The notes beneath the pieces were generated by a model. It was not told where the DNA came from. It searched no databases and was given only the letters and a program-made list of their open reading frames with translations. The position numbers and the translations under genes are program-made. This document shows, one piece after another, positions 27,337-36,272 of a stretch of 64,000 nucleotides of DNA. Source of the DNA: Bradyrhizobium lablabi (lineage in GTDB: Bacteria > Pseudomonadota > Alphaproteobacteria > Rhizobiales > Xanthobacteraceae). Location of the stretch: positions 224,692 through 288,691 of the forward strand of contig NZ_LLYB01000034.1 of the NCBI RefSeq assembly GCF_001440475.1, in the 5' to 3' direction. How positions within the stretch are numbered: position 1 is the stretch's first letter; each line of letters begins with the position of its first letter.

Positions 27337-27358
27337 GCGGCGCACGATCATGCGCCGC
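27337..27358 (-). promoter_or_regulatory. intercistronic hairpin between livK and livH
   Basis: An 8-bp GC-rich perfect stem (GCGGCGCA with TGCGCCGC) and a 6-base loop sit just after the binding-protein stop on the minus strand. Such hairpins often stabilise the binding-protein mRNA or reduce readthrough into the permease genes. Confidence 0.5.
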
Positions 27359-27387
27359 CGGTGTGCATCACTGGATGCCGGTGCGGC

Positions 27388-28695
27388 CTAATTGCACTTG
27401 GCGCCTTGCATGCCGCCCTTGATCCACTCGATCGACTTCACGCCTGGGGGCGGGTTGACGCATTCGGCGGCAAAGTACTGGATATCAATCAGATCGACCC
27501 GCTTGAGATCCGGATTATATTTGGTGCGGCTGAAGGCGATCGGCTGAATCGCCTGATGGCCGTCGGCGAGCTTCATCTGGATGAGTCCGCCAGGCGACAG
27601 CCACTCCAGGCCGGTCATTGCCGCGACCATTTCATCGGTCGAAGGCTTCTTTCCGCCGTTCTTGCTCATGGCCTTTTCGACCGCGGCCTTCAATCCGAGA
27701 ATTGATTGCGTAATGCGATAGGCGGCCTGAACGGGGTAGACGCCATTGGCTGCCTCGTACCCCCTAAAGAGCCAATCGTTCAGCGGGGATTTCTGCGACA
27801 TCAGGCCATAGGAGCCCCGCGCGCCGATGATGGTGCCGTCGGGCATCTTGTCGCCAAGCGGCGGCAGCACATGATCGGCGGCGCTGAAGACGAGCTGGCT
27901 ACGCTTGGGCAGCCCGCGGGGAGCTGACTGCAGAACGAAGGCCTGCAAGTCGCCACCCCACAAGCTCGAATAGACCACGTCGGAGCCAGCGCCTACGAGG
28001 GCGGAAATTTCGGTACCGTACTGGCCTGCACCGAACTTGGGCAACAGGTCGGTCTGAACCTTGACGTTAGGGTAGAGCTGCTGGGCAGCGGCAACGAAGT
28101 CGGCCCGGCTGTCCTGGCCCCAAGCGTAATCCTGATTGATCGCCGAGAGCGTGTCCATCTTGATGTTCTTGGCCTTCATGTACCTGACGAGGCCGACGTT
28201 ATCCATCGTGGCATGAGCGGCAGTGCGGAAGACGTAGTTGTATTTGGCTTCCTCGAAGATACGCGGCGTGCCGCAATCCATCAGCACCAGCATCTTCTTC
28301 AATTCTTCGGCGATTGGTGCCACTGCCAGGCAGTCGCCTGAGCTGATGTAGCCGAGGACGACGTCGACATTGTCGCGCTGGTAGAGGTTGCGCAGCTCCT
28401 GCACCTGCTTGGTGGCGCCACCATTCTCATCGATGATGACGGGCTCTACCTTCATGCCGCCAAATCCGACCTTTTCGTAAGGTGAGGGAACCGAACCTTT
28501 ATTCAGTTGGTCGATGACGAACTGCGCGCCGTTGCGTGCAGGAACGCCGAAGCTGTCGGCTGCCGGACCGGAGAGAAACGTTACGATACCGAGCTTGAAG
28601 GTTTCTTGCGCAGATGCCGGTATCGCCATGGGGAGCGACATCGCGGCGACGGATGCAACAATGAGTGCGCGGTTAGCGCGCCGAAAATGATCCAT
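27388..28695 (-). CDS. livK: branched-chain amino acid-type ABC transporter substrate-binding protein (LivK-like)
   Basis: 435 residues with a signal peptide (about 1-29, ending ASAQE) and the Peripla_BP_6 pattern: FKLGIVTFLSGPAADSFGVPARNGAQ, VDVVLGYISSGDCLAVAPIAEE, AINQDYAWGQDSRADF and SLWGGDLQAFV. It is the first gene of the Liv-type importer. The ligand is not necessarily an amino acid; in this family aromatic acids and amides are also bound. The cyclase-family hydrolase upstream on the same strand may process the imported compound. Confidence 0.9.
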   Translation of the reverse strand: MDHFRRANRALIVASVAAMSLPMAIPASAQETFKLGIVTFLSGPAADSFGVPARNGAQFVIDQLNKGSVPSPYEKVGFGGMKVEPVIIDENGGATKQVQELRNLYQRDNVDVVLGYISSGDCLAVAPIAEELKKMLVLMDCGTPRIFEEAKYNYVFRTAAHATMDNVGLVRYMKAKNIKMDTLSAINQDYAWGQDSRADFVAAAQQLYPNVKVQTDLLPKFGAGQYGTEISALVGAGSDVVYSSLWGGDLQAFVLQSAPRGLPKRSQLVFSAADHVLPPLGDKMPDGTIIGARGSYGLMSQKSPLNDWLFRGYEAANGVYPVQAAYRITQSILGLKAAVEKAMSKNGGKKPSTDEMVAAMTGLEWLSPGGLIQMKLADGHQAIQPIAFSRTKYNPDLKRVDLIDIQYFAAECVNPPPGVKSIEWIKGGMQGAKCN

Positions 28696-28880
28696 GAACT
28701 CCTCCCTGATGTCGGCGGGTGTGCCCGCCCGATCGTCCGCACCTTTAATCAGGCGTCGGTTTTCATTGGGATGAGTTTAGGCAAGCTTTTCCGGCGCGTC
28801 CATACGCGCGAGGTTTAGAAGGGTAGCGGCCTGATGCCGCCTTTGGCGACGCTATGCCGCCAGTTCGGCAGCCGGCTTCC

Positions 28881-29567
28881 TCACATATCAAATACCGCGA
28901 CTGCGCGGATCGGCGAAGCCGTCCCGCCGCGCCACTTCATCGGCAGGCCGATGAAGGTGAACTGGCCGCGGCCGAGCAGCGCTTCGAGATTGCACAGGCT
29001 CTCGATATGGGTGATGTCGAGGTCGAGGCAGGCCTTGTGGACGAGGGCATTCACCTTGCCCTCGGGGCCCGGCCGCATCGAATCGATGCCGAAATGCACG
29101 ACGCCTTGCTGCGCCAGCCATTCGGTCGCGGCGACGTTCACGCCTGAATTGTCGCTGGAATATTCCTTGCGGGGGAATGTCCGTTCGTGGTGACCGGTGC
29201 AAAGCAGAACGGTGCCGCCCTTCGGCACCGGCACGCCGGCCTTTGCCACCGCAGCCTCGAGATCGGCGGGTGTAATCTCGGCACGGGGCGCGATGTGGCG
29301 CAGGTCGATGCAGATGCCCGGCACGATGCATTTCTCCAGCGGATACTGATCGATCGAAATGCCGCTCTTTCCGAAATGCCGGGGCGCGTCGATGTGGGTG
29401 CCAGCGTGGTCCACCATGGAGATGAACATCGAGGCCAGCCCGTGCACATTGCCGGATTCGGCAAAGGATTCCTCGTGGGTCTTCCAGACGCCGTGCATCA
29501 CGGGCGGGTGGCCGGGATAACTCGGCGTACGGTGATAAAGCTCTCGGCTGAGGTCGACGATCTTCAC
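28881..29567 (-). CDS. cyclase family protein (kynurenine formamidase-like metal hydrolase)
   Basis: 228 residues with the cyclase-family metal motif HAGTHIDAPRHF (about residues 54-65) and conserved ISIDQYPLEKCIVPG and GIDSMRPG segments. Members hydrolyse amides or lactones such as N-formylkynurenine. It lies 185 bases upstream of the Liv-type importer and 38 bases downstream of the TRAP permease remnant on the same strand, so in the ancestral genome it probably followed a TRAP transporter operon. Confidence 0.88.
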   Translation of the reverse strand: MKIVDLSRELYHRTPSYPGHPPVMHGVWKTHEESFAESGNVHGLASMFISMVDHAGTHIDAPRHFGKSGISIDQYPLEKCIVPGICIDLRHIAPRAEITPADLEAAVAKAGVPVPKGGTVLLCTGHHERTFPRKEYSSDNSGVNVAATEWLAQQGVVHFGIDSMRPGPEGKVNALVHKACLDLDITHIESLCNLEALLGRGQFTFIGLPMKWRGGTASPIRAVAVFDM

Positions 29568-29604
29568 GCGGAGTCTCCTCTGGCCGCAAACTGCGGCGCC
29601 TGAT

Positions 29605-29685
29605 CTAGAACCCGAACGCCCTCGGCAGCGCCAGTGACAGCCACGGCACGTAGGTGACGATCATCAGCACCGTAAACATCACGTA
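29605..29685 (-). pseudogene. TRAP transporter large permease (DctM), C-terminal fragment
   Basis: The minus strand encodes YVMFTVLMIVTYVPWLSLAL followed by PRAFGF and a stop, the typical last helix of a DctM/TRAP large permease. Upstream of residue Y (beyond 29685) the reading becomes unrelated and soon meets a stop. The rest of the gene is not in the window. The break coincides with the start of the integrase-bearing segment, so the gene was probably cut by island integration or by rearrangement. Confidence 0.7.
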
Positions 29686-29696
29686 AGAACGCTGAC

Positions 29697-29738
29697 TGTT
29701 CGGAGACGTCCTAAGATGTTCGATGGTGTTCGCAGACG
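29697..29738. repeat. direct repeats beside the integrase, candidate att region
   Basis: TGTTCGGAGACG (29697-29708) and TGTTCGCAGACG (29727-29738) are near-identical, with a third TGTTCG at 29717. They lie between the truncated TRAP gene and the integrase, where core and arm sites would be expected. A GTTGGTAT direct repeat also occurs at 29824 and 29836. Confidence 0.4.
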
Positions 29739-29901
29739 CTCAGAAACGCTTGAAAAATAGGGGTTTCTGCGTACATTCATGTTCGTCACTGTTTGTTCCC
29801 ATTCGCGCCCAGCCGCCGACTTTGTTGGTATTTTTGTTGGTATCGGAAGAACAGACGTCGCGGCATACTTCCGGTCTTCCAACACGCGGGAATCGAAGCA
29901 G

Positions 29902-31287
29902 ATGGCACGCAGTCAAGTTGGCGAGCACGCGAACCCCGAGCAGATCAGGACCGACGTCGACTGTCGCGCCGCCAAACCGAAACTCGAGAACGGCGCTTGG
30001 ACGGCCACCAAGATTTCTGACGTGACAGGCGGCGGTCTCTATCTCTTCATCAAGCCGGACCTGAGCAGGCCGGGCAAAGCCGCCTCCAAGCTCTGGCAGA
30101 TGGCCTATCGCTTTCACGGCCGACAGAAGACCTACTCCATTGGGGCTTACGGCGATGGCAACGACGGCACCTTCTCACTCGCCACTGCACGTCAGAAGCG
30201 CGACGCGGCAAAGGCGCTGCTCGCCAAAGACCCACCAGTCGATCCCTCCGTCGAAAAGCAATTCGAAAGACATCGTCAGGCGACCGAACGCCCTCTCAGC
30301 GTGTGGATCGATGAATGGCTCGCAGAGAAGAAGATCGAGAAGATCAAACGCGGCAGACTTGTCACAGTTCGCAGTCCTGAAACCATCGCGCTGCTCGAAA
30401 GGTGGGCTGGTTATTTGAAGGGTCGTTTCGGCAAGCTCTATCGAAAAGACATCAAGCGCCCCGACGTCCTCGCTTTCTTTCGGACGATGCAGGCTGAAGG
30501 CAGACTAGAGACTCGTGACCGAGTTCACAGTATCGGTTCGCAAGTTTGTGACTACGCTGACCTCGAAGGGGATGGCTACAATCCGTTTCGTGCCTGCAAG
30601 AAGCAGCTTATTGTCAACGTCTCGACGCCGCGGCCCGGCGTCACTGATCCGCAGGATGTCATTCGCCTGTTCAGGCTGATCATGCCGACATGGGCGAAGG
30701 CCAGATTTAGCGATGTCGTCGGTGATGCCCTTCGGCTCGATGCACTTACGATCCCGCGCCCCGGCATGATCAACAACATGGAGTGGTCAGAAGTCGACTG
30801 GGATAGCGAACGATGGACTATCCCTGCTGCTAAGATGAAGACCGGCTGGGATCATGTCGTGCCCCTGTCGCGACAAGCCGTCGCTATCCTGCGACGCGTG
30901 CGGAAAATCACCGGCAATCGGCGATACGTGTTCGCTTGTGCCGAAGATGCACCCTTGTCCGGTAGAACGCTCTGTTCTCGGCTGCGCGCGCTCGGCATCG
31001 ACACCAAAACCGAACATTGCGCCCATGGCTTCCGCACTACGTTCTCGACCCTTTGTCACCATGAGGAGATCAAGGAAGCCAAGGCATGGGATGGCGACGT
31101 CATCGAGTTGCAACTTGCGCATCTCGAAAGTGACTCGGTAAAGGCGATCTACAAACGGCATGGACCGCTGGCCCTGATCGGCTCGCGCACCAAGCTGATG
31201 CAGCATTGGGCTGACCGGATCGATAGCTTTGCCTATCCAAAAAAGATTGTGCCGATCAAGGCAATCCTTGAAAGCTGCGCCAACTAG
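29902..31287 (+). CDS. tyrosine-type site-specific integrase (P4-like)
   Basis: 461 residues with an N-terminal DUF4102-like arm-binding domain (TGGGLYLFIKPD...WQMAYRFHGRQKTYSIGAYGD), a core-binding domain (about 140-260) and the catalytic domain. Active-site residues visible are Arg in LTIPRPGMINNMEW, a Lys in the strand IPAAKMK, HGFRTTF (His/Arg) and the nucleophile Tyr in VKAIYKRHG. ATG 29902 is preferred because the earlier frame is not family-like. It reads away from the junction at about 29690 and probably catalysed integration of the island to the right. Confidence 0.88.
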   Translation: MARSQVGEHANPEQIRTDVDCRAAKPKLENGAWTATKISDVTGGGLYLFIKPDLSRPGKAASKLWQMAYRFHGRQKTYSIGAYGDGNDGTFSLATARQKRDAAKALLAKDPPVDPSVEKQFERHRQATERPLSVWIDEWLAEKKIEKIKRGRLVTVRSPETIALLERWAGYLKGRFGKLYRKDIKRPDVLAFFRTMQAEGRLETRDRVHSIGSQVCDYADLEGDGYNPFRACKKQLIVNVSTPRPGVTDPQDVIRLFRLIMPTWAKARFSDVVGDALRLDALTIPRPGMINNMEWSEVDWDSERWTIPAAKMKTGWDHVVPLSRQAVAILRRVRKITGNRRYVFACAEDAPLSGRTLCSRLRALGIDTKTEHCAHGFRTTFSTLCHHEEIKEAKAWDGDVIELQLAHLESDSVKAIYKRHGPLALIGSRTKLMQHWADRIDSFAYPKKIVPIKAILESCAN

Positions 31288-31302
31288 CTAGAGCGCCTTT
31301 CT

Positions 31303-31512
31303 TCACGTCCTCGGCTGAATGCGAGGGAGGGTCATATGATAGGCGTCGATGGAATCGGCATCGACCATGGTCTGGCCCTCCATCTTGTAGGCGATGATCT
31401 TTCCCTTCCTGATGAGCTTGTAAGCCTTGGTCCGGCCAAAACCACCCCGCTCCAACGCCTTTTTCAACGGAATCAGGTTCCTTTTTTGACGGGGCTCATC
31501 CGTAATCGCCAT
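31303..31512 (-). CDS. AlpA-like helix-turn-helix protein (excisionase-type)
   Basis: 69 residues starting at an ATG with a GGGAG site. The core LKKALERGGFGRTKAYKLIRKGKIIAYKMEGQTMVDADSI is a small winged HTH of the AlpA/MerR-like HTH_17 type, used as a recombination directionality factor or regulator for P4-like integrases. It is convergent with, and 15 bases from, the integrase gene, a usual pairing. Confidence 0.75.
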   Translation of the reverse strand: MAITDEPRQKRNLIPLKKALERGGFGRTKAYKLIRKGKIIAYKMEGQTMVDADSIDAYHMTLPRIQPRT

Positions 31513-31569
31513 CGATCGCTCCCGTGCTCGGTTGTTCATTCTTCTCCCCGCCCGCAATTGAATCAACAT

Positions 31570-32798
31570 CGGCGGTCTGGTGCTGCTAACGTCCGCGCGT
31601 TCGGAACAGCGCGCGCCTGACGTCCGCCTTTGTAAGTATGGTTCTCGAGACCAGGTTGGTCACCGCAATATAAAACGAGTGGCAGGGAAGAAAGCTCGGC
31701 GTCGATCCATTCAATCACGGCGTTCGCTCCTCTCTCCAGTGAAAGCTAAGAAAGTTTCGAGTATTACGGGACAGCTGAAAGAGCCGAGGATCATTGAGAG
31801 CCGGTGAGATCGGGAGAAGAACACAGCGATCATTTTCCGGTGACTTCATTTTTGGGTGTGGCCAAGTTTGCTGAACGCGCATCAAGCCGTCGCCTTCGTT
31901 GCTTTAGCTCGCGCAATTTTGGCCATGATGGACTGGACAGGCCGACGGTTGCCCTAACTGGCTGCTATCGGATCACGTGAAGTGACGATGTGATGCGGAG
32001 AGATCGTCAAAAATTGCGCGTTGTGATTAATGGGCAGAATTCGTCAACGGCGTGTTTGGGAAGCCAGTGCTCCAAGTTGCTAGAGGTGCCGTAATTGTCC
32101 CGCCGAGTGCTATTTGGATTGGTCACATGTAAGGCTGATCGTAAGGGACCAGATGGCCCGCCGGGCGCAGCACTAACGGTTATGACGCGTTCGGGCTAGA
32201 CGGCAAGAAAGTGCAGGTAAGAACAAACTATGCCGCGTCGCAAATTGGCTTATTTAACGATCGACATGAACGGTGACTGGGAGCGCAGCGCTGAAAATCG
32301 AGAATCTGGATACATGCCGCCGGAAGTCTTGCCTTTTGTTGAGGCAGGTCGAGTCGCCCATTTTGCGGGTAGGAATATTCGACCCGCCGCTCGATGCCCC
32401 GAAAAAAACGCTACAGAGCAAAAGGGTCGGCCAATTTGCGACCCGGCTTTCGAATTTAGAACTTTGCGCGGGCTTCTTTTTCACGTGACCGCTCGGTGTC
32501 TGCGCTCGCATGCCGTCGTCATTGTTCGTAAGGCCCAGAAGCCGTTTCTTAACAAAGGGTCTGTCTCTTCCGCAAGCGCCCGAACGAGGCGCGCTCTATC
32601 CATATATAATCGCTCGCCCCATGCAGGTCCCCCCTTGACATGAGAGGTACATGCTCGTTTTTGCGCCCGACAACAGTAATTCAGATCTCAGGCAGCGAAG
32701 TCGCATTCACATTCTCGCAATAGAAGCTTGTTCATTGTCGTCTACGCAGACTGTCATGATAGAAGCCCGGCTCTGTCCCAATCCGATTCGGAGAAAGA
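31570..32798. other. region without recognised genes
   Basis: About 1.2 kb of lower-GC sequence with only short frames. The largest (32230-32643, plus) has no ribosome site and unnatural composition. It may be decayed island DNA. Confidence 0.5.
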
Positions 32799-32978
32799 AT
32801 GGCAAAAGCAAAGAAAGTAGTTCGCCGCGCGTGGACAAAAGACGATGTTCGAAAAATGAAGACGATGGCAAAAGCAAAGTTAGGCGTCGCCAGGATCGCA
32901 AAGGCGCTAAGGCGGACTCCAGGTGCCACCACTGTGATGGCAGCAAAGCTAGGCGTTTCATTATCAACGCGCGCTTAA
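32799..32978 (+). CDS. small basic protein, conserved-looking hypothetical
   Basis: 59 residues from an ATG with GGAGAAAG just upstream. The sequence is lysine/arginine-rich (MAKAKKVVRRAWTKDDVRKM, then a segment with KLGVARIAKALRRTPGAT and AAKLGVSLSTRA). The pattern W-T-x-x-D followed by a helix-turn-helix-like IAKALRRTPGATTVMAAKLG suggests a small DNA-binding protein. The low-information composition and good start signal favour a real gene. Confidence 0.6.
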   Translation: MAKAKKVVRRAWTKDDVRKMKTMAKAKLGVARIAKALRRTPGATTVMAAKLGVSLSTRA

Positions 32979-33249
32979 CCTATAGGCGACGGGCCGGTGT
33001 GCGGCCTGTCGCCCATTTCCCGCATCGCCGGTCTTAGCGATTGGTGGCGGTCATGTCGGGACCAATCAATGCGAGCCGGCTAAGATCTTGATTTTTGGTC
33101 TAGTCCAAAAAAATCGTGAGTCTGAAAACCAAAAAAATATGAGTCGATTCAAGCCTTGAAACCAACAATTGCGAATCGCTTCTTTGAATGGGCTTGGACT
33201 TGGGTTCGGAATGCCACGGGTCCCCATAGACATTCTAGATCGCCGCCAG

Positions 33250-33905
33250 GATCAGATGGATAAACTACCGAGCATTCGGAATCTCGCCGTCCTTGTGAGG
33301 CGTTCGTTGAGGGGGGCGTCCAGGTGCGCTCGGAGGGTGCCCACAGCCCATATTCCTTCGCGTTGGACACCACCCGGGTTTCGCCGATCGTGGCGTCGAA
33401 GGACTCGTGCGTGTGGCCGTAGAGCCAGAGCGCCCCGTCCGTCGTCAGGCGCAGAGACTATCAGTCGGCTTAGATCGCTGCGGTAGGCGGGGTCGAAGGT
33501 GAGGTCGCTCTCCGGACGCCGCGCTGCGGGCGGCATCTGGCGCACCGGCGCTTGGTGCGTGATGACGACCAAGCGGTCCCGCCGCGCGGCTTGCGCATTA
33601 CGGCCTCCAGAAACGCCCCAGACTTGAAACGCCTCGTGAGGGCGTGACGTGGCAGGAAGCGCGGCTCATAGTTCGAAATCCGGATCTTCTTGAAGTCGTT
33701 CGTCCGACGCCGGTGGTCATCATCGCGCGATGCGCGTCGTCGCCGTTGAGGCCGACGTCCGCCCAGAGCGTCGCACCGCGAACGTGACATCGCCGACGCG
33801 GACGGTCTCGTTCTCCAAAACGTGCACGTGCATTCCGGCAGCCGCAGCCCTGGCCTTCTCAAGCGTTCTTCCCAGGTCGGTGCAGTAGGCTTGGTGATTG
33901 CCGGG
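33250..33905 (-). pseudogene. metallophosphoesterase remnant, frameshifted and N-truncated
   Basis: Fragments of a calcineurin-like phosphoesterase occur in order on the minus strand but in different frames: GNHQAYCTDLGRTLEKARAA, HVLENETVRVGDVTFAVR, TNDFKKIRI...FLEAVMRK, VVITHQAPVRQ and GHTHESFDATIGETRVVSNA. The N-terminal metal motif is missing, and several one-base shifts break the frame. Confidence 0.65.
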
Positions 33906-34406
33906 CTTTCGATGATCTCGTCGGCGAGCTGGTCCGGCATTTCTTCGACGCCGAGCGCGAACTGCACCTCGCGCGAGCCGCAGCGCGGGCACTCGTGCCG
34001 CTTCGGGTCGTAGACGAAATCGCCTCGATTCAGGGGGAGGCGGGATCGACGTCCACGAACGCGTCGTTCTCCCGGTCGTAGCGGCGGCAGGTGATCCGTC
34101 GCTAATCGCCGATGCCGTACCGGACGATGTGGATGTTCTCGAAGCCGGGACGGACCTCGGCAGGGGCCGGCCCTCGGCGTGCCGGTCGCAGCGCGGATCG
34201 AGCCGTATTCCTCTTTGATCTGCGTCAACTGGAAGGTGCCTCCGTCGGCTTCGACCGCCGTCCGGATCTCGACGCAGCACGGTCGATGAGATCCTGCCAC
34301 CCGGGCCCGCACTCGCGCGAGCCTTGCTCAGGGGCGCCGGCGGTTGGAAGAGGTCGCGGTGGCGTTCGATGAGCTCGACCCTCCAATTTCCAACGACGCC
34401 CGACAT
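33906..34406 (-). pseudogene. degenerate hypothetical gene
   Basis: Starting at ATG 34406, coherent sequence (VGNWRVELIERHRDLFQPP, WQDLIDRA, VEADGGTFQLTQIKEEYGSI) continues in shifted frames to a cysteine-bearing piece (KRHECPRCGSREVQFALG). It then joins the phosphoesterase remnant abruptly near 33905. The parent family is a hypothetical protein with a zinc-ribbon-like CPRCG; no function is known. Confidence 0.5.
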
Positions 34407-34498
34407 GTGACCGACCTCGAATACGACTTGATAACGTGAGAACGAAACAAAAACATTAAAAATCAGGAAAGTCAGCTCGGTCAGGCGCTTAGCGCGTC

Positions 34499-34516
34499 CT
34501 TCTTATATAAGAAGGA
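34499..34516. promoter_or_regulatory. 18-bp perfect palindrome upstream of the defence island
   Basis: CCTTCTTATATAAGAAGG is a perfect dyad with an AT-rich centre, 72 bases before the small gene at 34588. It could be an operator for a dimeric regulator. Confidence 0.55.
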
Positions 34517-34521
34517 AATAA

Positions 34522-34554
34522 GAAGGGGCGCGAGCGCTAGCGCGGCCCCTTCTG
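34522..34554 (+). terminator. imperfect hairpin upstream of the defence island
   Basis: AGAAGGGGC (34522-34530) pairs with GCCCCTTCT (34546-34554), and the intervening GCGAGCGCTAGCGCG can extend the stem with one bulge. No T-run follows, so it may be a terminator for upstream transcription, an attenuator, or part of the same regulatory site as the adjacent palindrome. Confidence 0.4.
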
Positions 34555-34587
34555 GTTAACGAAAGGTTTCTCGCAGCGGATGGGTCA

Positions 34588-34788
34588 ATGGTGGGAAGGA
34601 AGAGGGCGCCGAAAAGGGGCAAACGAACCCCCATCGGGGATCGGGTTACGTTTATTGCGATGATGGACAAGGACGTCATCGCAGACATCAAGCAGGCGGC
34701 CAACTACGAGCATCGGGCAGCCTGGGATATCATGGAGCAGGCTGCGAGGGAGTTTCGGAATCGGAGGAAAGCAAGGAGAACGCCCTGA
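34588..34788 (+). CDS. small putative DNA-binding protein upstream of Wadjet
   Basis: 66 residues: a basic N-terminus (GRKRAPKRGKRTPIG), a beta-like strand (RVTFIAMM) and helices DKDVIADIKQAANYEH and AAWDIMEQAAREF. The strand-helix-helix order with a basic arm suggests a ribbon-helix-helix-like fold, but this is not certain. A paralogue is encoded at 50328-50606 on the other strand (shared IKQAA...AAWD-M/V-ME pattern). It lies 68 bases before jetA on the same strand and could regulate, or be co-inherited with, the defence operons. Confidence 0.6.
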   Translation: MVGRKRAPKRGKRTPIGDRVTFIAMMDKDVIADIKQAANYEHRAAWDIMEQAAREFRNRRKARRTP

Positions 34789-34856
34789 AACTCTAATGTT
34801 TTTCCTTGCGGTTGAAGGTGCGTAACGGTTCAATCTATCGGCTGAAGGACCGATAA

Positions 34857-36272
34857 ATGAAGCTGTTTGGTTATCTTCCGGAGACCCTCTTCAAGCCTCT
34901 GTCGGGGCCGAAGAAGCACGTCTACGCGCGCCTGCTGATGCGTCTCTACGAGAGGCTCTATTCGGCACGGATCCTCGAGACGCCGCTTAGGGAAGAGGTC
35001 GTGAAGCAGATCGAAATCGGTCTCTCGGAGTTTGCCATAAGATCGACGGGCGAGCTTTCCGAGGGCGACCCTGAAGAAGATCAGACCACGAGCCAAGCTC
35101 ATTACCTCGCCTATTATCGACTGCGCGATACCGGTTGGCTCACGGAAGAGACCGAGAAGTGGCGCACCTACGTCGACATGAATCCGGACGCGTTCATGGT
35201 CCTGGGCGCGATCACCGATTTCGGCAACAGCCGGGTGCGCGTCGCCGGCGCCGTTGTCGACGTCAAAAACAACCTTGAGGCCGCGAACCGCGAGCCGGAA
35301 ACCATGGCCCAAGGTCTGGCCAACGCGCACGACACCGCCTTGCGGTTCGCCCGCAGCATGCGCCGGATCCTCGCCGGCATGCGCGAGATTGAGGACCGCA
35401 TTCTGGGCAATCCGAACGCAGCGGCCATCCTCCGCACTTTCTTCCAGGACTTTGTCGACGGGCTGCTGATCGCCGACTACAAGCAGCTCAAGACGTCTAA
35501 CAACCCCTACCGTCATCGCCGCACGATCGCATCGCTTGCGGGCGATATGCTCGCGGACGCCGAGCGCATCGGCAAGATCGCGCGCGCCTACATCGAGCAG
35601 GGCGTCATGGCCCCGGGCGCCACGGTCGCGACGGCCGAAGAACGCGTCATCGCGGAGCTCGAGAAGATCAAGAGCGTGTTCGAGGACGTCGGTCCCTTCA
35701 TGGACAAGATCGAGGACTTCCGCGATCGCCTCGAACGCCGCATCCGCACCACCGTCCACTACATGGATGTCATGGGAGAGGGGGCGGCCGAGCGGATCGT
35801 CCGGTTGATCGAGCAACTCTCGAAAATCGGCACCGACGAGGTGGAGATCCGCCTGAGGTCGCCGGATGTGGGTCTGCCGATCACGTCGCTCGCGCTGTAC
35901 ACGCCGCCTCCTCCGAAGGCGCCGCCCGAGCGGACGCGCTTCAAGGTCCCGAAACAGGATCCTTATCTGCGCGCCTACGTCCAGGCCACTACCGAGTTCG
36001 ACCGGATGGTGCGCGTGTCCGACCAGAAGCTGCTCGAGTTCGCTCGCCGGCACATGCAAGGCCGCGACGCCGTGTCATCATCTGAGATCGAGATCGAGAG
36101 CATTCCCGATCTCTTCGCCTATCGGGCCATCCCGAATCTGGCTGCGGTCGGTCGCTCTGTGCGGCTGGGCGAATTCACGATCACGCTCGAGGAGGGGCGC
36201 ACCACCAACGACTGGATCGACGTGACCGCCTTCCGGATCGATAGAACGAGGACCACGGCCGATGCTGCGTGA
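34857..36272 (+). CDS. jetA: Wadjet defence protein JetA (MukF-like kleisin)
   Basis: 471 residues beginning MKLFGYLPETLFKPLSGPKK, the characteristic start of JetA family proteins, with a winged-helix-like N-terminal part and long helical segments in the middle (about residues 110-330, with RFARSMRRILAGMREIEDR and EERVIAELEKIKSVFEDVG). JetA is the kleisin (MukF analogue) of the SMC-like Wadjet complex, which recognises and cleaves foreign circular plasmids. A GAAGGA ribosome site lies 8 bases upstream. The gene overlaps jetB by 11 bases. Confidence 0.88.
   Translation: MKLFGYLPETLFKPLSGPKKHVYARLLMRLYERLYSARILETPLREEVVKQIEIGLSEFAIRSTGELSEGDPEEDQTTSQAHYLAYYRLRDTGWLTEETEKWRTYVDMNPDAFMVLGAITDFGNSRVRVAGAVVDVKNNLEAANREPETMAQGLANAHDTALRFARSMRRILAGMREIEDRILGNPNAAAILRTFFQDFVDGLLIADYKQLKTSNNPYRHRRTIASLAGDMLADAERIGKIARAYIEQGVMAPGATVATAEERVIAELEKIKSVFEDVGPFMDKIEDFRDRLERRIRTTVHYMDVMGEGAAERIVRLIEQLSKIGTDEVEIRLRSPDVGLPITSLALYTPPPPKAPPERTRFKVPKQDPYLRAYVQATTEFDRMVRVSDQKLLEFARRHMQGRDAVSSSEIEIESIPDLFAYRAIPNLAAVGRSVRLGEFTITLEEGRTTNDWIDVTAFRIDRTRTTADAA

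Noticed and set aside
29600..29900. tRNA gene as integration target
   Set aside because: No cloverleaf or tRNA 3'-end sequence was seen at the junction; the flank is a TRAP permease fragment.
32230..32643. 137-residue open frame on the plus strand
   Set aside because: No ribosome site, odd composition, and no recognisable structure; likely chance.
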